In this document: in pieces, positions 1-6,208 of the stretch
Layout: every line of letters begins with the position of its first letter
Position numbering within the stretch: position 1 is the first letter of the stretch
NCBI GenBank assembly: GCA_018241985.1
Contig: JAFECV010000100.1
Location: 1-7,428 of the forward strand
DNA length: 7,428 bases
Direction: 5' to 3'
Source: Pseudomonadota bacterium
GTDB taxonomy: Bacteria; Pseudomonadota; Gammaproteobacteria; Burkholderiales; Burkholderiaceae_C
Notes under the pieces: model-generated
Seen by the model: only the letters and a program-made list of their open reading frames with translations
Database searches by the model: none
What the model was told of the DNA's origin: nothing
Translations under genes and position numbers: made by a program

Positions 1-910
1 AGGCTCGCTGTTGCTGAACGTGCGGCACCGCGTGATAAAGGCGGGCGGCACCATCGGCAAGATCTACGGGCAGGAATACAACGTCACCACCTACAACCTG
101 GCGCGCATGAACATGCTGCTGCACGGCGTGAAGGACACCGAGTTCGAGATTTACCACGGCGACACGCTCACCAACGCCTGGGACTTTTTGCGCGAGACCA
201 ACCCCGCGAAGAAGCCGCAGTTCGACGCGGTGGTGGCCAATCCGCCGTTCAGCTACCGCTGGGAGCCGACGGACGCCGTCAGCGAGGACATGCGCTTCAA
301 GAATCACGGCGTGGCGCCCAAGAGTGCGGCGGACTTCGCCTTTCTGCTGCACGGGCTGCACTACCTGAAGGACGATGGCGTGATGGCCATCATCCTGCCG
401 CACGGCGTGCTATTCCGCGGTGGTGCGGAAGAGCGCATTCGCCGCAAGCTGCTGGACGACGGTCACATCGACACCGTGATCGGGCTACCAGCCAACCTTT
501 TCTATTCGACGGGCATTCCGGTCTGCATCCTCGTCCTGAAGAAGTGCAAGAAGCCGGATGATGTGCTGTTCATCAATGCCGCCGAACACTTTGTGAAGGG
601 CAAGCGGCAGAACCAGCTGACCGAAGAACACATCGCGCGCATCGTCGATACGTACCAATATCGCAAAGAGCAGGACCGTTATGCCCGACGCGTGTCGATG
701 AAAGAGATCAGGGACAACGACTGCAACCTGAACATTTCGCGATACGTCAGCACGGCTCAGGAGGAAGTGGAAGTTAACCTTGCGGCTGTGCACACCGAGT
801 TGGTAATGCTTGAGGGCGAAATCAGGAACGTGACGGCAAAGCACAACGAGTTTCTGAAGGAGCTTGGGCTGCCCCTTTTGCCATCGGCGGATCTTCAGGC
901 GAAGCAGTAA
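1..910 (+). CDS. hsdM: Type I restriction-modification DNA methyltransferase subunit M (N6-adenine), 5' partial
   Basis: This is the methylation subunit of a type I restriction-modification system. It transfers a methyl group from S-adenosylmethionine to adenine in DNA, working in a complex with a specificity subunit HsdS. The first complete codon is at position 2, and the visible protein opens with GSLLL, the tail of the SAM-binding motif (usually D-P-x-C-G-S-G-S-L). The catalytic NPPF motif is at 239-250 within AVVANPPFSYRW. The stretch TTYNLARMNMLLHG at about 89-130 is typical of HsdM. The C-terminal coiled region ends in FLKELGLPLLP, a usual HsdM ending, so the 3' end looks intact. About 303 residues are visible; family members run to roughly 500, so the N-terminal helical domain lies outside the window. 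No hsdS follows: the next gene is phaZ on the opposite strand. Third-position GC in a hand-counted 3' sample is about 72%, lower than in maoC/caiB. The family call is firm; activity cannot be judged without the partner genes. Confidence 0.93.
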   Translation, partial: GSLLLNVRHRVIKAGGTIGKIYGQEYNVTTYNLARMNMLLHGVKDTEFEIYHGDTLTNAWDFLRETNPAKKPQFDAVVANPPFSYRWEPTDAVSEDMRFKNHGVAPKSAADFAFLLHGLHYLKDDGVMAIILPHGVLFRGGAEERIRRKLLDDGHIDTVIGLPANLFYSTGIPVCILVLKKCKKPDDVLFINAAEHFVKGKRQNQLTEEHIARIVDTYQYRKEQDRYARRVSMKEIRDNDCNLNISRYVSTAQEEVEVNLAAVHTELVMLEGEIRNVTAKHNEFLKELGLPLLPSADLQAKQ

Positions 911-1002
911 GCATTGGCTCGGTTCGCCATCGTCCACACCAAGTTCCGATGCCCACGGCGCGGGGCAAGCGTCACCAAATCATCGGACCCGAACGGCGTT
1001 CC

Positions 1003-2247
1003 CTACTTCTGCCGCCCACCCCTCGCGCCCGCCGCAGCGTGACGGCGCATGAATGCCTTCATGCGCGGGGCGATCTCGGACTTGTAGATCGAGCCGTTGA
1101 AGACGCCGTAGTGCCCGACGCCTTCCTGCACATGGTGCTCGCGCAGGCCCGCCGGCAGCTTGCTGCACAGGCCTTGTGCCGCCTCGGTGACGCCGATGGC
1201 CACCATGTCGTCCTGGGCGCCTTCGAGCGTGAGCAGCGCGACGTCTTTCAGCGCGGCGCAATCGACGCGCCGCCCGTCCACCTGCAGCGTGCCCTTGGCG
1301 AGTTGCTGGTCCAGGAACACGCGCTGCAGCGTCTCGAGATAGAACTCGGCCGTGGCGTCCATCATGGCGTTGTACTCGTCGTAGAAGGTCCGGTGCTTCT
1401 GCGCGGCGGCCTCCCTGCCCTGCGCCACGTCCTTGAAGAACTGCACATGCTTGGCGATATGCGTGCGCAGGTTCAGCGACACGAACGCCCCGAGCTGCAG
1501 GTAACCGGGGTAGACGAGGCGCCCGGCGCCCGGATAGCCGCGTGGGACCTTGTGCACGTTGAGGCGCATCACGCGCAGCGGAACGCGGTCCGCATATTTG
1601 GTGACGGCGTTCCGATTGACGCGGATGTCGATCGGGCCGGCGAGCAGCGACAGCGTGCGCGGGCGGTTCGGGTTCTTGTCTTCGGCCATCAAGGCCGCGG
1701 CGCACAGCGCAGGCACGGCGGCCTGGCACAGACCGACGAGGTGCACGTTCGGCCCCAGCGCATCGAGAAACTCGACCAGGTACTGCACGTACTCGTCGAA
1801 GCCGAAACGCCCTTGCGCCAGGGGCACCAGCCGGGCATCGACCCAGTCCGTGATGTAGACGTCGAAATCCGGCAGGAATTCGCGCAGCGTGTCCTTCGAG
1901 AGGGTCGCATGGTGACCGGACATCGCCGCAACGAAAAGAACCTTCGGCGCGTTGGCGGTGCCCGCATGATGAAAGCGGCGCAGCTGGCAGAACGGCTTCT
2001 CGACCGCGACCTCCTCGACGATCGGCGTTTGTTCACCATCGATGGTGAGCGGCTCGAAGTCGAAGCCCTGCTTCGGGTACTTGCGGATCAGGCGCATGAC
2101 CGACTCGACGCCCGCGGCCTGGAAGCGATTCAGGCGACTGCCCTGCAGCGGATGGCGAGGGTGCGTGAGGAACCGATGCTGCCAGCCCAGTGTCGTGTGC
2201 ACGGGATGCAGCAGTTGTTCGGCGACAGTGCGAAGCTGGTAACGCAT
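1003..2247 (-). CDS. phaZ: Intracellular poly(3-hydroxybutyrate) depolymerase
   Basis: This enzyme mobilises stored polyhydroxybutyrate by thiolytic or hydrolytic cleavage at the granule surface in the cytoplasm. The 414-residue protein matches the PhaZ family along its length, close to the usual 410-420 residues. There is no signal peptide, as expected for an intracellular form. Visible landmarks are SGHHATLSKDTLREFL from about residue 110, VYITDWVDARLVP at 130-142, the nucleophile in LVGLCQAAVP (Cys174), YPGYLQLGAF around 246-255, FYDEYNAMMD at 288-297, the acid in LEGAQDD (Asp346 or Asp347) and the base in GVGHYGVF (His379). The Cys-Asp-His triad, with Cys instead of Ser, is characteristic of this class. 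An upstream in-frame start at 2340 exists, but 2247 is preferred: MRYQLRTVAEQLLHP aligns with remembered Ralstonia PhaZ starts, and GGAGAG sits 7 nt before this ATG. The gene is divergent from the ydeI-like gene and appears monocistronic here. The extreme C-terminal residues (ARGGRQK) may be variable or altered, as they border the hsdM junction. Confidence 0.93.
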   Translation of the reverse strand: MRYQLRTVAEQLLHPVHTTLGWQHRFLTHPRHPLQGSRLNRFQAAGVESVMRLIRKYPKQGFDFEPLTIDGEQTPIVEEVAVEKPFCQLRRFHHAGTANAPKVLFVAAMSGHHATLSKDTLREFLPDFDVYITDWVDARLVPLAQGRFGFDEYVQYLVEFLDALGPNVHLVGLCQAAVPALCAAALMAEDKNPNRPRTLSLLAGPIDIRVNRNAVTKYADRVPLRVMRLNVHKVPRGYPGAGRLVYPGYLQLGAFVSLNLRTHIAKHVQFFKDVAQGREAAAQKHRTFYDEYNAMMDATAEFYLETLQRVFLDQQLAKGTLQVDGRRVDCAALKDVALLTLEGAQDDMVAIGVTEAAQGLCSKLPAGLREHHVQEGVGHYGVFNGSIYKSEIAPRMKAFMRRHAAAGARGGRQK

Positions 2248-2254
2248 CAGGATT

Positions 2255-2260
2255 CTCTCC
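2255..2260 (-). promoter_or_regulatory. Ribosome binding site of phaZ
   Basis: On the minus strand GGAGAG lies 7 nt upstream of the ATG at 2247. It decides the start codon in favour of the 414-residue form over the in-frame extension beginning at 2340. Confidence 0.7.
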
Positions 2261-2390
2261 GGGTGGTCGCTGGGGTCCAGCACATGGGCCGAGCCGGCAT
2301 CGCTGGGGCCTGCACGACGCTGGTTCGACGCCGGCGCCATGTCGATGATGTTGCAGTTGCCGCAGCGGCTCGAATTTTGCCAGACGGCCC

Positions 2391-2434
2391 TAGAGAGGCG
2401 TACCTACGCCCGTAGAGAGGTGCGCCTACATCTG
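2391..2434. repeat. Two-copy 22-bp-period direct repeat in the divergent phaZ / ydeI-like spacer
   Basis: TAGAGAGGCGTACCTAC at 2391-2407 recurs as TAGAGAGGTGCGCCTAC at 2413-2429, with 14 of 17 bases identical and the first eight perfect. Extended to the full 22-bp unit (2391-2412 against 2413-2434), 16 of 22 bases match and all six differences are transitions. The first copy also contains a perfect dyad, GGCGTA-CC-TACGCC, at 2397-2410. A 22-bp spacing is about two helical turns, so a protein could bind both copies on the same face. The repeat is 47 bases upstream of the GTG at 2481 and 143 bases upstream of phaZ. Whether it is an operator, part of a dispersed intergenic repeat, or neutral cannot be told from one locus. 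Confidence 0.6.
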
Positions 2435-2480
2435 CGACGGGGTTCACCAGCATCGGTGGCAGGCCACATACACTGCCGTC

Positions 2481-3068
2481 GTGCCCAAGGGAATGACCTC
2501 GAATCCGGAGCCCCTTCGCTTTGCGACGCAGCGCGCCTTCGAGGCCTGGCTGCGAAAGAACCACGCCGGCTCAGACGGCGTGTGGCTGCTGATCGCCAAG
2601 GCTGGTGCCGAGGAATTGACCCTCACGTACCCACAGGCCGTGGAAGCTGCGCTTTGTCACGGTTGGATCGACGCGCAGAAGAAGGCACTCGACGCTTCGC
2701 ACTGGCTGCAACGCTTCACGCCCCGACGCGCACGCAGCTTATGGTCGAAGACCAATCGCGCGAAGGCGGAGGCGTTGATCCAGTCGGGTCGAATGCAGCC
2801 AAGCGGCATGGCGGAGATCGACCGGGCAAAGGAGGACGGTCGATGGGGCGCCGCCTACGACGGCGCTCGCACCGCCGTCGTGCCGCACGACCTGCAGGCG
2901 GCACTTGACGCCCGGCCCGAAGCGCAGGGTTTTTTCGCGCGACTCGATGGCGCGAACCGCTACGCCGTCCTCTGGCGGGTTCAGACGGCGAGAAGGCCGG
3001 AGACGCGTGCCCGCCGGATCGAAACGCTGGTGGAAATGCTGGCGCGAGGGGGAAAGATCCACGCCTGA
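2481..3068 (+). CDS. YdeI/OmpD-associated family protein (bacteriocin-protection YdeI-like)
   Basis: A 195-residue soluble protein of the YdeI/OmpD-associated family, which is widespread in proteobacteria and actinobacteria. The precise biochemical role is not established; the name comes from links to outer-membrane protein OmpD and to peptide tolerance in enterobacteria. The family pattern is clear: FEAWLRKNHAGSDGVWLLIAK at about 20-40, LTYPQAVEAALCHGWID at 48-64, LQRFTPRRARSLWSKTN at 76-92, SGRMQPSGMAEIDRAK at 102-117, DGRW at 119-122, and a C-terminal TRARRIETLVEML helix. Length is normal for the family. There is no signal peptide or membrane segment, so it is probably cytoplasmic. The start is uncertain: GTG at 2481 gives the longest form with a weak upstream ribosome site, and ATG at 2493 has AAGGGA directly against it, too close to be ideal. 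It stands alone, divergent from phaZ and convergent with the LysR gene, with nothing tying it functionally to either. Confidence 0.85.
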   Translation: MPKGMTSNPEPLRFATQRAFEAWLRKNHAGSDGVWLLIAKAGAEELTLTYPQAVEAALCHGWIDAQKKALDASHWLQRFTPRRARSLWSKTNRAKAEALIQSGRMQPSGMAEIDRAKEDGRWGAAYDGARTAVVPHDLQAALDARPEAQGFFARLDGANRYAVLWRVQTARRPETRARRIETLVEMLARGGKIHA

Positions 3069-3164
3069 AGGGTGCCGGGCGTGCGTACGCGGGCACGCAT
3101 GCCTCCTGCTCATCATGTCCGCTTTGGGTCCCCGAAAGCTGTCATTCGCTGCCGAGCGCATTCG

Positions 3165-4082
3165 TCACCTCGAAGGTCGCCCACGCCTCCAACCCTTCAC
3201 TTCACCGAACAGATCAAATAGCTGCTGCGCTGCGGGCGACAACGAGCGCCCTCGGCGTCTAATCAAACCGACTTTGCGGGTGACCACCGGATCCACCAGC
3301 GGCACGCTCACTAGCAGGGGGTGATCGGGGCCCGGCATTGCCATCGACGGCACCGCCGCCACCCCCAGACCGGCTTCGACAAGGCCGAGTGTGGTGGTCA
3401 CGTGCTGTGCTTCGTAAATGGCTTGCGGCCGCCCTGTTACGCCGGCCAGGGCTTGGTCAAGCAGCACCCGATTGCCAGACGTGCGACCTACGGAGATGTA
3501 GTCATGATCAGCCAGTTGGGCCCAGCTCACCCGGCGCAACTTGGCTAAAGGATGGTCTCGCCGGCATGCGGCAACAAAGCGCTCCTCGACGAGGGCCTTG
3601 AATTCGAGTTCGCCTTCCTGCGCTCCGATGAAGTTGAGTCCGAAGTCAGCCTCTCCGCGTGCGACCGCTGCAAGCACCTCGTTGGCGCCAGCATCCAGCA
3701 CCTTGACCCGTACCTTCGGGCTGCGCTGGTGATATCGGCGGATCACCTCCGACAGGTAGTAGTACACCGTCGACGGCACGCAGGCCACGGCGACCTCACC
3801 CATGCGGGTTGCCGCGACGCCGCGAATGCCAAGCAGCGTTGCGTCCAGTTCGTCGAGCAGCTCGCGCACTTTGCGCTCGAAGTCCCGACCGACCGCAGTG
3901 AGTGTCACGCGCCGCGTGGTGCGCTCCAGCAACCGCACACCGAGCGCCTGCTCGAGCTTGTCGACTCGCCGGCTGAACGCTGGCTGAGAGAGATGCACCG
4001 ACTCCGCGGCCTTGCGGAAGCTGCTCAGTTCGGCCACCGCGCGGAAGGCGAGCAAGTCATTGAGGTCGAAGTTGATTGCCAT
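3165..4082 (-). CDS. LysR-family transcriptional regulator, divergent from the catabolic operon
   Basis: A 305-residue LysR-type regulator of standard length. The winged helix-turn-helix is at the N-terminus: LNDLLAFRAVAELSSFRKAA followed by the recognition region HLSQPAFSRRVDKLEQALG (about 30-48) and the wing LLERTTRRVTLTAVG (51-65). A linker helix follows, then the effector-binding domain from about residue 95, with GEVAVACVPSTVYYYL, GEADFGLNF and GLVEAGLGVAAVPSMA, which form the usual periplasmic-binding-protein-like fold. It is transcribed away from the prpF-maoC-caiB-citE operon across only 85 bases, the classic LysR arrangement, so it most likely senses the operon's substrate or a CoA-ester product and activates the operon. 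The specific ligand cannot be read from sequence. The ribosome site before the ATG at 4082 is weak. Autoregulation is likely because the candidate operator abuts its own start codon. Confidence 0.92.
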   Translation of the reverse strand: MAINFDLNDLLAFRAVAELSSFRKAAESVHLSQPAFSRRVDKLEQALGVRLLERTTRRVTLTAVGRDFERKVRELLDELDATLLGIRGVAATRMGEVAVACVPSTVYYYLSEVIRRYHQRSPKVRVKVLDAGANEVLAAVARGEADFGLNFIGAQEGELEFKALVEERFVAACRRDHPLAKLRRVSWAQLADHDYISVGRTSGNRVLLDQALAGVTGRPQAIYEAQHVTTTLGLVEAGLGVAAVPSMAMPGPDHPLLVSVPLVDPVVTRKVGLIRRRGRSLSPAAQQLFDLFGEVKGWRRGRPSR

Positions 4083-4092
4083 GACGTCACCG

Positions 4093-4120
4093 ATTGATGC
4101 ACAAAATGGATCATTTGATC
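4093..4120. promoter_or_regulatory. Candidate LysR operator (nested TGAT/ATCA dyads) in the lysR-prpF spacer
   Basis: In the AT-rich 85-base spacer, TGAT (4095-4098) and ATCA (4110-4113) form a dyad with 11 bases between the arms. The sequence GATCA-TT-TGATC (4109-4120) is a second, perfect dyad that shares the middle arm. ATT-N9-AAT at 4093-4107 also satisfies the T-N11-A core that LysR-type proteins recognise. The elements start 11 bases upstream of the lysR ATG and end 48 bases upstream of the prpF ATG, a position suited to activation of prpF and autorepression of lysR. TTGATC at 4115-4120 could double as a -35 element, but no good -10 was found at the right distance. This is inference from pattern and position. 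Confidence 0.45.
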
Positions 4121-4167
4121 TTAAAGATGCAATTCACTTTTGCAATAGCAACGCCGATCATTCGGCC

Positions 4168-5307
4168 ATGCAACGAGTCATCCCCTGCGTCCTGATGCGT
4201 GCTGGCACGTCGCGTGGCCCGTTTTTCCTCCGTGAATGGCTGCCGGCCGACGACACCGCGCGCGATGAGGCGCTGATCGGCGCCATCGGCGCGTCGGACC
4301 TGCTGCAGGTTGACGGCGTGGGCGGCGGTAGCACGCTCACCAGCAAGGCCGCGATCGTCTCGAAGTCGGCACAGCCGGGATGCGACGTCGACTACCTGTT
4401 CGCCCAGGTAGGCGTCGGACAAAAGTCCGTCGACACGCGGCCCAACTGCGGAAACATGCTGTCTGGGGTTGCCCCATTCGCAATCGAGCAGGGGCTCGTT
4501 CGAGCCCGGGATGGCGAGACGACGGTGCGCGTCTACAACGTGAACACCCGATCGCGCATCGACGTGACGGTGCTGACGCCAGGTGGGCGCGTCTGCTATG
4601 ACGGCGAGACCGGAATCGACGGGGTGGCCGGAACGGCAGCCCCGATTCGGATGAACTTCCTCGACGCGTGGGGGTCGGTCACCGGCTCACTGTTCCCCAC
4701 GGGCCACCGCGTCGACGTCATCGGCGGAATCGAGGTGACCTGTATCGATGCAGCGATGCCGCTCGTGATCATGCGTGCCCACGATCTGGGTTTGACTGGT
4801 CGAGAAGCCCCTCCCGAGCTCGATGCCGATCCGGCGCTCCTAGCGCGCGTCGAAGCGCTTCGCTGCGCAGCCGGTGAAGCGATGGGCTTGGGGAATGTGT
4901 CGCACAGCGTTGTGCCAAAGCCGGTGATTGCCAGCGATGGCGACGACGCCAAGAGCATTACTTCTCGCTACTTCACGCCCCGTCGGTGCCACGCTTCGCA
5001 CGCGGTCACCGGCGCCATAGGCGTCGCGACGGCATACGCGCTTCCAGGAACGGTTGTCAGCGGCGATGGCAGCCCAGCGGGTGTGCGTGTGATCTCGGTG
5101 CTGCATCCACAAGGGCGGATTGATGTCGAGGTGGCCGTCGAGGGCGCCGGCACAGATGCCCGGATCCAGCGCGCCGCACTTATGCGCACGGCCCGAAAGA
5201 TTCTGGAAGGCGAACTCCACCTTCCACCCCATGTGTTTTCAATGCCAACCGAAGGAGACAAGCCCATGAAACGCTTGAATGCACCTGCAGTTGCCGCTGT
5301 GATTTGA
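4168..5307 (+). CDS. PrpF / 4-oxalomesaconate tautomerase-type (GalD-like) allylic isomerase
   Basis: A 379-residue member of the PrpF family, which has a diaminopimelate-epimerase-like fold and catalyses 1,3-proton shifts in unsaturated di- or tricarboxylic acids. Known members act on 2-methylaconitate (PrpF), 4-oxalomesaconate (GalD) and 3-methylitaconate. Visible motifs are IPCVLMRAGTSRGPFFL at 5-21, VDGVGGGSTLTSKAAIVS at 48-65, DYLFAQVGV at 75-83 and PNCGNML at 92-98 with the conserved Cys94, plus TARKILEG near the C-terminus. The early residues look more GalD-like than PrpF-like. The start at 4168 is chosen because IPCVLMRAGTSRG is the normal family N-terminus; the in-frame ATG at 4081 would overlap the lysR start. 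The ribosome site is weak. It is first in the operon, 31 bases ahead of the hydratase gene. The odd feature is the last 13 residues (367-379): they follow a strong internal Shine-Dalgarno and look like the start of an exported protein. The substrate is unproven; a C5 unsaturated dicarboxylate fits the neighbours. Confidence 0.88.
   Translation: MQRVIPCVLMRAGTSRGPFFLREWLPADDTARDEALIGAIGASDLLQVDGVGGGSTLTSKAAIVSKSAQPGCDVDYLFAQVGVGQKSVDTRPNCGNMLSGVAPFAIEQGLVRARDGETTVRVYNVNTRSRIDVTVLTPGGRVCYDGETGIDGVAGTAAPIRMNFLDAWGSVTGSLFPTGHRVDVIGGIEVTCIDAAMPLVIMRAHDLGLTGREAPPELDADPALLARVEALRCAAGEAMGLGNVSHSVVPKPVIASDGDDAKSITSRYFTPRRCHASHAVTGAIGVATAYALPGTVVSGDGSPAGVRVISVLHPQGRIDVEVAVEGAGTDARIQRAALMRTARKILEGELHLPPHVFSMPTEGDKPMKRLNAPAVAAVI
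5251..5258 (+). promoter_or_regulatory. Strong Shine-Dalgarno inside the 3' end of prpF
   Basis: GAAGGAGA lies 7 nt before an ATG at 5266, as good as or better than the sites of the intact genes here, yet it sits within the prpF coding sequence. It serves a reading frame of only 13 codons that ends at the prpF stop. It may be left from a deleted gene. Confidence 0.6.
5266..5307 (+). pseudogene. Possible remnant of an exported-protein gene start, fused in frame to the end of prpF
   Basis: The 13 codons read MKRLNAPAVAAVI and then stop. The order of Met, Lys-Arg, then a small-residue hydrophobic run is what a signal peptide begins with, for example in the tripartite tricarboxylate transporter receptors (TctC/Bug) common in such Burkholderiales clusters. 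Preceded by a strong ribosome site, it looks like the 5' end of a gene whose body has been deleted, with the remaining frame terminating the upstream prpF. The alternatives are that it is simply the native C-terminus of this PrpF, or a short translated leader coupling prpF to maoC. Too short to identify by itself. Confidence 0.35.
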
Positions 5308-5323
5308 CGGCCGATCGACTACA

Positions 5324-5330
5324 GAAGGAG
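5324..5330 (+). promoter_or_regulatory. Ribosome binding site of the hydratase gene
   Basis: GAAGGAG is 8 nt upstream of the ATG at 5339, a near-ideal site that supports that start. Confidence 0.75.
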
Positions 5331-5338
5331 CCACGAAC

Positions 5339-6199
5339 ATGGACACGTCCCTCGACAACCTGCAGGCTTGGATCGGCCGGAGCGAGACCGTTCGCGACGA
5401 CATCGGCGCGACTCCCGTGAAGGCGCTCAATGCCACTCTCGACCATCCCGCGTTGCCCGTGGGAAGGGGAACACCGCTGCCGCCGCTGTGGCATTGGCTG
5501 TACTTCCTGCCGCTGCACCGCCAGAGTGAGATCGGCCCCGACGGCCACGCCAAGCGCGGCGGTTTCCTCCCGCCGGTGCCGCTACCGCGCCGCATGTGGG
5601 CTGGAAGCCAGTTCGAATTCCGGTCGCCGGTTCGAGTGGGCGACGCGGTGGAGAGGATGTCGACCATCGCCGACGTCACGCGCAAAGACGGCCGCACCGG
5701 CCCGTTGGTGTTCGTCAAGGTGCGGCATGAGGTGCGCTGCAACGGTGCGACCGAGCCGGCCATTGTCGAGTTCCACGACATCGTCTACCGCGAGGCGAAG
5801 AAGCCCGGCGACCCCGAGCCGACGCCGCAGGCGGCCGAGACAGGCGCGTCCTGGCAGCGCGGGATCGTGCCCGACGACGTGCTGCTGTTTCGTTACAGCG
5901 CGCTCACCTTCAACGGCCACCGCATCCACTACGACCGCAAGTACGTGACCGAGGTCGAGGGCTACCCGGGCCTGATCGTGCACGGCCCGCTGATCGCGAC
6001 GCTGCTGATGGACCTGCTGCGCCGCGAACGGCCCGACGCCGACGTCGCCACGTTCCGCTTCAAGGCCGTGCGTCCGACCTTCGACCTGCATCCATTCTGC
6101 GTCAACGGCGCGCAGCAGGCCGACGGCCGCACGGTGCGCCTGTGGGCGCAAGACCACGAAGGCTGGCTGACGATGGACGCCGTCGCCACGCTGCGCTGA
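5339..6199 (+). CDS. FAS1-like/MaoC double-hotdog hydratase, mesaconyl-C4-CoA hydratase-like
   Basis: A 286-residue cytoplasmic enoyl-CoA hydratase with two hotdog domains. The N-terminal half (about 10-150) matches the FAS1-like dehydratase or MaoC N-terminal type, with LPPLWHWLYFLP, HAKRGGFLPPVPLPRRMWAG and VEFHDIVYR. The C-terminal half carries the catalytic stretch FRYSALTFNGHRIHYD at 184-199, then GYPGLIVHGPL at 208-218. This combination is characteristic of mesaconyl-C4-CoA hydratase and HTD2-like proteins, which add or remove water at C5 unsaturated acyl-CoAs. His197 matches the catalytic His of the classical D-x4-H dyad, but the Asp position is Asn192; as I remember it, this subfamily carries Asn there. 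It is followed by the CoA-transferase gene with 9 bases between stop and start, and the next gene's ribosome site overlaps this stop, so they are translationally coupled. The likely substrate is mesaconyl-CoA or itaconyl-CoA, giving citramalyl-CoA. Codon bias (about 97% GC3 in a 36-codon sample) is far stronger than in prpF. Confidence 0.88.
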   Translation: MDTSLDNLQAWIGRSETVRDDIGATPVKALNATLDHPALPVGRGTPLPPLWHWLYFLPLHRQSEIGPDGHAKRGGFLPPVPLPRRMWAGSQFEFRSPVRVGDAVERMSTIADVTRKDGRTGPLVFVKVRHEVRCNGATEPAIVEFHDIVYREAKKPGDPEPTPQAAETGASWQRGIVPDDVLLFRYSALTFNGHRIHYDRKYVTEVEGYPGLIVHGPLIATLLMDLLRRERPDADVATFRFKAVRPTFDLHPFCVNGAQQADGRTVRLWAQDHEGWLTMDAVATLR

Positions 6200-6203
6200 G
6201 GAG
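6198..6203 (+). promoter_or_regulatory. Ribosome binding site of the CoA-transferase gene, overlapping the hydratase stop
   Basis: GAGGAG begins inside the TGA stop (6197-6199) of the hydratase gene and lies 5 nt before the ATG at 6209. The overlap indicates translational coupling. Confidence 0.7.
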
Positions 6204-6208
6204 CCGAG

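Noticed and set aside
2248..2340. 31-residue N-terminal extension of PhaZ
   Set aside because: The shorter form starts at a well-spaced GGAGAG site and matches the usual PhaZ N-terminus.
949..2415. A 488-codon open frame on the plus strand
   Set aside because: It lies antisense to phaZ, which has full family similarity and an intact catalytic triad. The plus frame is a compositional shadow.
3079..3098. Hairpin GCGTGC / GCACGC after the ydeI-like gene, as a bidirectional terminator between convergent genes
   Set aside because: The 6-bp stem has an 8-base loop and no T-run on either side; GC-rich sequence makes such pairs by chance.
4082..4089. Palindrome TGACGTCA overlapping the lysR start codon
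   Set aside because: It is 8 bp, does not extend, and overlaps coding sequence; more likely chance than an operator.
4012..4167. N-terminal extension of the isomerase back to 4012 or 4081
   Set aside because: The extension overlaps the divergent lysR start and encodes no family sequence; the conserved IPCVLMRAGTSRG begins just after the Met at 4168.
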